Part shown: piece after piece, positions 22,507 to 26,183 of the stretch
Layout of the letters: each line of letters opens with the position of its first letter
Position numbering within the stretch: the first letter of the stretch is position 1
Origin: Clostridiales bacterium
GTDB taxonomy: Bacteria > Bacillota > Clostridia > Oscillospirales > Oscillospiraceae
Length of the DNA stretch: 26,183 nt
Direction: 5' to 3'
Assembly: GCA_004557075.1 (NCBI GenBank)
Contig: SFEX01000025.1
Coordinates: 1-26,183, forward strand
The notes under the pieces: generated by a model
Told to the model about the DNA's origin: nothing
Database searches by the model: none
What the model saw: only the letters and a program-made list of their open reading frames with translations
Translations under genes and position numbers: made by a program

Positions 22507-23751
22507 ATGGAGGCTCAAAAAAGTAATTTCCCCAAATTCCTGCTGCTATGGGCGGGCGAGCTGATATCCGCCGTGGGCAGCGGGCTGACCAGTTTCGGGC
22601 TGGGGGTGTATGTGTTCCAGCAGACCGGGAGCGCCGGGAGCATGGCGCTGGTGACACTGCTAGCCTTCCTGCCCACCCTGCTGCTCAGCGTCCCCGCCGG
22701 AGTATTGGCCGACCGCTATGACAGACGGCTACTTATGATGCTTGGTGACGGCTGTTCGGCGCTGGGTATTCTCTACATACTGCTGTGCATGATGCGCGGA
22801 GGCGCCGAGCTTTGGCAAATCTGCGTCGGTGTGTTCGTCAGCTCCACTTTTTCCTCGCTGCTGGAGCCTTCCTACCGAGCCACTGTCACCGATCTGCTGG
22901 AAAAAGAGGAATATTCCAAGGCCAGCGGCATGGTAAGTCTCGCGGGCAGCGCAAGATACCTCATATCTCCTATTTTAGCCGGTGCGCTGCTGGCTGTCAG
23001 CGATATAAAGCTTCTGCTTATTATTGACATATGTACCTTCTTCCCCACCGTGTTCGCCGCAGCGTTTGTAAGAAAAGAGATAGCGGTTCGCCCTGCCGAC
23101 AGCAGGCCGCCATTTGGGGAGAGTCTACGTCAGGGCTGGGACACCATCACCGGCAACCGGGGCATCTTTATTCTGGTCGTGGTCTCATCGGTCATGACCT
23201 GCTTCATTGGGTGCTTTCAGATGCTGGCTGAGCCCCTTATACTGGACTTCGCGGACAGCACCACTTTAGGTATCGGCGAGACGGTCTGCGCCTGCGGCAT
23301 GCTGGTATCCAGCCTTTTTTTGGGGGTCAGGGGTATAAAGCGCGGCTATGTCAAGATGGTGAGCGCCTCCCTACTGCTGGCGGGGCTAACCATGGTGGGC
23401 TTTGGCATCTGGGAGAATATATACACCATTTGCCTGTTCGGATTTATGTTCTTCGCCACTCTGCCATTTGCCAATAGCTGTCTGGATTACCTGATAAGAA
23501 CCAATATCCCTGATGAGCTTCAGGGCCGCGCCTGGGGAGTTATAGGTTTCCTGTCGCAGATAGGGTATGTGGTGGCTTACGCCGTGTCGGGCGCGGCGGC
23601 CGACGTCATTGCCGCAGGCTTTCAAATCGGCGTTGGCCGCGGTGCGGCAGCGGTTATAATGCTGGCGGGGACGATGCTTGCCGTCACCGCGCTGCTGCTC
23701 TACAACATTAAAAGCGTCCGGGCATTAGAGGATGACCGGAACGAGAAATAG
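22507..23751 (+). CDS. MFS transporter, probable drug or siderophore efflux (MFS_3/EntS-like)
   Basis: The 414-residue protein has about twelve membrane segments and the marks of the MFS_3 efflux group that includes macrolide exporters and EntS. LLWAGELISAVGSGLTSFGL in helix 1, the loop motif DRYDRRLLMMLGD (the MFS A-motif) and LEPSYRATVTDLLEKEEYSK after helix 4 are visible, and the second half has NIPDELQGRAWGVIGF. It is likely a proton-driven exporter; the substrate is unknown. The start at 22507 follows AAGGAGGAG. It is preceded by a terminator and a short palindrome, and followed after 23 nt by a DUF2975-like gene. The TetR gene upstream probably controls it. Confidence 0.9.
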   Translation: MEAQKSNFPKFLLLWAGELISAVGSGLTSFGLGVYVFQQTGSAGSMALVTLLAFLPTLLLSVPAGVLADRYDRRLLMMLGDGCSALGILYILLCMMRGGAELWQICVGVFVSSTFSSLLEPSYRATVTDLLEKEEYSKASGMVSLAGSARYLISPILAGALLAVSDIKLLLIIDICTFFPTVFAAAFVRKEIAVRPADSRPPFGESLRQGWDTITGNRGIFILVVVSSVMTCFIGCFQMLAEPLILDFADSTTLGIGETVCACGMLVSSLFLGVRGIKRGYVKMVSASLLLAGLTMVGFGIWENIYTICLFGFMFFATLPFANSCLDYLIRTNIPDELQGRAWGVIGFLSQIGYVVAYAVSGAAADVIAAGFQIGVGRGAAAVIMLAGTMLAVTALLLYNIKSVRALEDDRNEK

Positions 23752-23774
23752 TATAACAAAAAGGAGATTTAACT

Positions 23775-24287
23775 GTGAAAAGCTTACAAATCATTCAGAA
23801 AACCTATCATGTATTTGAGATTCTCCTGCGTATTGGGATGATCGCCGCTTTCATCTGGGTAGCCATATCTGCTGCCGGAGTGATATGCGCCATTGTGTGG
23901 CAGGACAGCATAGCGGCACTGTTACAGGAGCTGACCGGCATAAGCGGCACGTTTGAAATTATCGGTTCTCTGCTGTGCAGTCTTATCGCCGCACTGGCAG
24001 ACGGTATTCTCTGCCTCCTGGCTCTGCGCTATGTCAAGGCAGAGCAAGCAGACGGCACACCCTTCACGTTTAGCGGCGCACAGCAGCTCAAGCGTCTTGG
24101 TATCCAAACCATAGTCATACCGCTGGTCGCCCAGATATTAAGCGCCGTTGTGTACGAGATTTTTGATGCAACATTCCAGCCAGAGTGGTTTGACGGCGGG
24201 AGCATCATCATCGGCGTTGTGCTAATCCTTGTGGCTTTGGTATTCCGTTATGGCGCGGAGCTTGAAGAAGCGCGATCGGAGGAATAA
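23775..24287 (+). CDS. DUF2975-like four-helix membrane protein
   Basis: The 170-residue protein has about four membrane segments (roughly 17-43, 58-83, 107-125 and 141-158). The pattern VKAEQADGTPFTFSGAQQLK RLG between helices 2 and 3, and the final LVFRYGAELEEARSEE, match the DUF2975 family, which often pairs with a small Xre-like regulator; none is seen here. It starts with GTG at 23775, with AAGGAG nine bases upstream, and follows the MFS gene after 23 nt, so it is probably cotranscribed. Function is unknown. Confidence 0.7.
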   Translation: MKSLQIIQKTYHVFEILLRIGMIAAFIWVAISAAGVICAIVWQDSIAALLQELTGISGTFEIIGSLLCSLIAALADGILCLLALRYVKAEQADGTPFTFSGAQQLKRLGIQTIVIPLVAQILSAVVYEIFDATFQPEWFDGGSIIIGVVLILVALVFRYGAELEEARSEE

Positions 24288-24311
24288 TAGCGCCCATTTA
24301 AAGCAGAAATA

Positions 24312-24340
24312 TTGAAAATTTTGAGATTTCATACTATAAT
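24312..24340 (+). promoter_or_regulatory. Promoter of the hypothetical gene at 24390
   Basis: TTGAAA (24312-24317) and consensus TATAAT (24335-24340) are 17 nt apart, about 50 nt before the start codon. This suggests that the gene is expressed apart from the efflux operon. Confidence 0.7.
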
Positions 24341-24389
24341 TATTCTAATTTGTTGCGCAAATCAATTCTAAATGGAGGAATATAGTTAA

Positions 24390-25268
24390 ATGGGCTGCTG
24401 GGGAATGGGTATTACACAAAGCGATGAATATTGCGAAGTTTATGAAAGCTTTATGGAGGAGTACAATGCGGGCAAAGAGGTTCCCGATATAAGTGCTCGC
24501 ATCCTAAACGAGTACCATAGTGAGTTTGATGACGACGACGGTGTTATGCACGACGTATACTTTGCGCTGGCAAAGGCAGAATGGATGTGCTGTGCGCAAT
24601 CAGATATGATTCTTTCAAGAGTTAAAGACATCATTTCGAGCGGAAAGAATATTGAGTTCTACCGTGAGCTTGAAGCAAGCGAAAGCGATTTAAAAAAGCG
24701 GAAAAAGAGCTTGGATAAATTCTTGGAATCATTACTGGTTCCGAGGGCAAAACCCCGGCAAAGGCGCACTGACCCGCTTGACAGAATTGTGGAATTACCA
24801 CCGCTTGAAATAGGCGGCTGCTATGCGTATAAGTACGAAGACGGATACCGTGTTCTTGTGGTTCTGGATTACAAAGAATGGTGTGGTCAAATGAAGACAG
24901 TAGCTTGTGCTATTTTGGAAAAAACATTTACCGCAGCGGAGATAAGAAATGTTGATTATTCTAAAGAGATGATCGGACATGTTGCATGGTATTCAGGCAA
25001 TGATTTTTTGGGTAAATCGGTGATAAAGAATGTCGCTATGGTTGACATTCCGGATGATTTGTACGCTCGAATTCTCAGCGTAAACTATTTTGGTGTAGGC
25101 AGTGTGGCCCATAGCAGTAAAAAGGATTTCAGAAAGCCGTTTGATAAGGTCTTCGGGAAAACGCTTCCCGAGCTCTTTGCGTTAACAAGTCCAATACCGC
25201 AAAAAGCTCATGATTCCCTCGATTCGATACTTAGTCAGCAAATGTTCAATTATTTTAGAGGGCGCTAA
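24390..25268 (+). CDS. Hypothetical protein with MGxWGxGI-type N-terminus
   Basis: The 292-residue protein starts MGCWGMGITQSDEYCEVYES, a form of the MGxWGxG opening found in several uncharacterised bacterial families (such as DUF4259-like proteins). An acidic helical N-terminal domain (about 1-115) is followed by a basic linker (RAKPRQRRTD) and a second domain (about 133-230) beginning IGGCYAYKYEDGYRVLVVLD, a beta-rich fold that loosely recalls Imm26-type immunity domains. There is no signal peptide or membrane segment. GGAGG lies upstream of the ATG. The gene looks more AT-rich than its neighbours and lies beside repeats and a transposon end, so it may be acquired. I cannot assign a function; immunity or stress roles are guesses. 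Confidence 0.7.
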   Translation: MGCWGMGITQSDEYCEVYESFMEEYNAGKEVPDISARILNEYHSEFDDDDGVMHDVYFALAKAEWMCCAQSDMILSRVKDIISSGKNIEFYRELEASESDLKKRKKSLDKFLESLLVPRAKPRQRRTDPLDRIVELPPLEIGGCYAYKYEDGYRVLVVLDYKEWCGQMKTVACAILEKTFTAAEIRNVDYSKEMIGHVAWYSGNDFLGKSVIKNVAMVDIPDDLYARILSVNYFGVGSVAHSSKKDFRKPFDKVFGKTLPELFALTSPIPQKAHDSLDSILSQQMFNYFRGR

Positions 25269-25290
25269 AGCAGGAGTCTCAAAATACAGG

Positions 25291-25302
25291 GTGCCCGGGC
25301 AC
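25291..25302. repeat. 12-bp perfect palindrome after the hypothetical gene
   Basis: GTGCCCGGGCAC is followed by AGCATTTTTT, so it may act as a weak terminator for the gene ending at 25268. The stem would be only about four base pairs. Confidence 0.35.
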
Positions 25303-25310
25303 AGCATTTT

Positions 25311-25381
25311 TTCACTATTCACTATTACCTCCAAAAATCGACTTATCAAGTTTTAGTGAAGAGTGAAAAGTTAATAGTGAA
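25311..25381. repeat. Short TTCACTA / AGTGAA repeats with inverted halves
   Basis: Two overlapping TTCACTATT copies (25311-25319, 25318-25326) face AGTGAA-type copies at 25355-25381, including AATAGTGAA (25373-25381), the exact complement. Between them CCAAAAATCGAC (25331-25342) is the complement of the 3' arm of the terminator that follows. Together these form a second, competing fold with that terminator. Confidence 0.55.
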
Positions 25382-25386
25382 GAAGT

Positions 25387-25425
25387 AAAAATCGACAAGC
25401 ACCATAAAGGTGCTTGTCGATTTTT
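25387..25425. terminator. Strong 17-bp stem terminator
   Basis: AAAAATCGACAAGCACC (25387-25403) pairs perfectly with GGTGCTTGTCGATTTTT (25409-25425) around ATAAA. The A-rich left and T-rich right ends make it bidirectional. It is the likely end of the transcript from the hypothetical gene, about 120 nt after its stop. Confidence 0.85.
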
Positions 25426-25493
25426 GGCTGTTAGGTACAAAAAAGATGTTTCCGAGCTTTCAAGTGGGAATCTGAGTTTCTCCCATATTTTAA

Positions 25494-25668
25494 GTGAAAT
25501 ATTCGCCTTACGGCAAATGTGAAATCATGGTCTCGGCCATGGTGAATTTTTCTGCTTACGCAGAAAGTGAAATGAAATCCGTCCTTCACTCCGCGAAGCG
25601 GAATTTCACTGCGAAGCAATTTCACGCCGCATAAGCGGCATTTCACCCGTCCGCAGGACGGATTTCAC
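25494..25668. repeat. Symmetric multi-hairpin array with GTGAAAT / ATTTCAC spacers
   Basis: Four spacers GTGAA(A)T lie on the left (25494, 25519, 25542, 25567) and four complementary spacers ATTTCAC on the right (25603, 25619, 25640, 25662). Between consecutive spacers sit small hairpins: GCC-TTAC-GGC (25505-25514), CATGG/CCATG (25526-25541), TTTCTGC-TTAC-GCAGAAA (25549-25566), the central TCCGC-GAA-GCGGA (25590-25602), TGC-GAA-GCA (25610-25618), GCCGC-ATAA-GCGGC (25626-25639) and CCGTCC-GCA-GGACGG (25647-25661). The whole can fold into one branched cruciform. No coding frame explains it. It looks like a mobile miniature element or a structured RNA; I recall similar short repeats in gut Clostridia, but this is unverified. 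Confidence 0.75.
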
Positions 25669-25670
25669 TG

Positions 25671-25698
25671 AAAAAAGCAGCCATAAGGCTGCTTTTTT
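25671..25698. terminator. Bidirectional terminator ending the hairpin array
   Basis: AAAAAAGCAGCC and GGCTGCTTTTTT form a perfect 12-bp stem around ATAA, three nt after the last ATTTCAC spacer. Both strands have six T residues at the 3' side. Confidence 0.85.
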
Positions 25699-25735
25699 CT
25701 GGCAAAGAACCGTAATTTTGATAGAAATCCGTCAA

Positions 25736-25810
25736 GGGGGTGCAATTACGGTTTGGAGGGGGGTGCATTTTTGATTTTAGGGGGGTGCAACCACGGCTTT
25801 AGGGGGTGCA
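25736..25810 (-). mobile_element. Putative transposon end with four 22-bp-spaced G-rich repeats
   Basis: Four copies of GGGGG(G)TGCA start at 25736, 25758, 25780 and 25802, exactly 22 bp apart. Read on the minus strand, the outermost copy begins TGCACCCCC and lies where homology of the alarmone synthetase gene stops. Terminal TG and iterated transposase-site-like repeats are typical ends of transposons with DDE enzymes of the Tn7/IS21/Mu kind. The inner repeat also pairs with AACCGTAATT at 25709-25718. No transposase gene or second end is in the window, so it may be a remnant. Confidence 0.5.
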
Positions 25811-26183
25811 TTACTCTACCCGTGTCTTTTTCCGCAAAGAATACCGGCAGCCGGATCGTCAGGTGCAGACTACGATATCCATTTGGTTTAGGGTGTGAAA
25901 TGTAGTCTTTCTCTGTGATGATTTCAATGTCAGACTGACCTTTTAAGCACTTTGCCAAAAAGAACACATCCTCTTCGAAAGAGCAGATCACACGAACACC
26001 GGCAACATCCATGATATTTGCCTGCATGGTCGGAAAATCCAGAGAAAGTCCGCGCTTCTGCATCTTATTCATAATGCTGGACGGCGACTTCAAGCGGCTT
26101 TTCATACTTTCTATCGGATTGCGATCATGCTGCAATGAAAACTCTTCGTTCAGAATTTCCAACCTGCTTTCAAGTGCTTTCAG
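25746..26183 (-). pseudogene. Truncated RelA/SpoT-type small alarmone synthetase (RelQ/YjbM-like)
   Basis: Small alarmone synthetases make (p)ppGpp from ATP and GTP/GDP. The frame is open from the right edge of the window and contains RNPIESMKSRLKSPSSIMNK, MDVAGVRVICSF and HPKPNGYRSLHLTIRLPVF, which match the synthetase domain in order. After FFAEKDTGRV the code reads MHPLKPWLHPPKIKNAPPSK and stops at 25746-25748; that tail is just the transposon-end repeats. The usual next segment, VEVQIRTIAMDFWASLEHKL-like, is missing. It contains residues needed for the fold and activity, so the protein is probably inactive. The start lies outside the window; an in-frame TTG at 26160-26162 is not credible because homology continues upstream of it. 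Confidence 0.8.

Noticed and set aside
25494..25698. CRISPR array
   Set aside because: The repeated units are 7-nt spacers between different hairpins, and they change orientation at the centre; there are no long identical repeats or unique 30-nt spacers and no cas genes.

Overview
The window looks like the chromosome of an anaerobic, low-to-medium-GC Gram-positive bacterium of class Clostridia, probably a gut Oscillospiraceae-type lineage. This is inferred from gene content and style: strong GGAGG ribosome binding sites, several TTG/GTG starts, a surface protein with S-layer homology (SLH) domains, a sigma/RsgI-like anti-sigma pair, DegV and DUF1836 proteins, a HypB nickel chaperone and a CdhC/AcsB-like (Wood-Ljungdahl type) protein. 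No tRNA, rRNA or CRISPR array was seen. Gene density is normal and most operon ends carry clear intrinsic terminators.

Layout. (1) 1-2475: a serine-recombinase module, probably the right end of an integrated element. A small resolvase-domain protein that lacks the catalytic serine overlaps a full-length large serine recombinase. (2) 2476-4363, minus strand: a membrane-anchored solute-binding-type protein followed by hypB. (3) 4557-10031: one very large secreted protein with four tandem GLUG-type units of about 300 residues, a Listeria-Bacteroides-type repeat and three C-terminal SLH domains. (4) 10032-10402: non-coding stretch with hairpins, a dispersed-repeat-like palindrome and a strong terminator. 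(5) 10403-12081, minus: ECF-like sigma factor and RsgI-like anti-sigma factor, overlapping by 4 nt. (6) 12313-14970, plus: cdsA, a diacylglycerol-kinase-family lipid kinase and a YihY/BrkB membrane protein. The first two are consecutive steps in making CDP-diacylglycerol. (7) 15078-16469: MATE exporter. (8) 16512-18786, minus: TetR regulator, ABC ATPase and ABC-2 permease, a typical self-regulated exporter operon. (9) 19070-21485: a truncated CdhC-like protein, a DegV lipid-binding protein and a DUF1836 regulator. (10) 21583-24287: a second TetR gene under a long perfect palindromic operator, a 55-residue membrane protein, an internal terminator, an MFS exporter and a DUF2975-like membrane protein. 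(11) 24390-25268: a hypothetical protein. (12) 25269-25810: a structured non-coding region with AGTGAA-type short repeats, two terminators, a symmetric multi-hairpin array and an apparent transposon end with four G-rich repeats at 22-bp spacing. (13) 25746-26183, minus: a RelA/SpoT-type alarmone synthetase gene that is cut off by that transposon end and runs off the window.

The most unusual points are the mirror-symmetric hairpin array at 25494-25668, the iterated-repeat end inside the broken alarmone synthetase gene, the serine-less resolvase paired with an active one, and the CdhC-like protein that lacks the part expected to carry the nickel site. All names come from reading motifs by eye; no database search was run.
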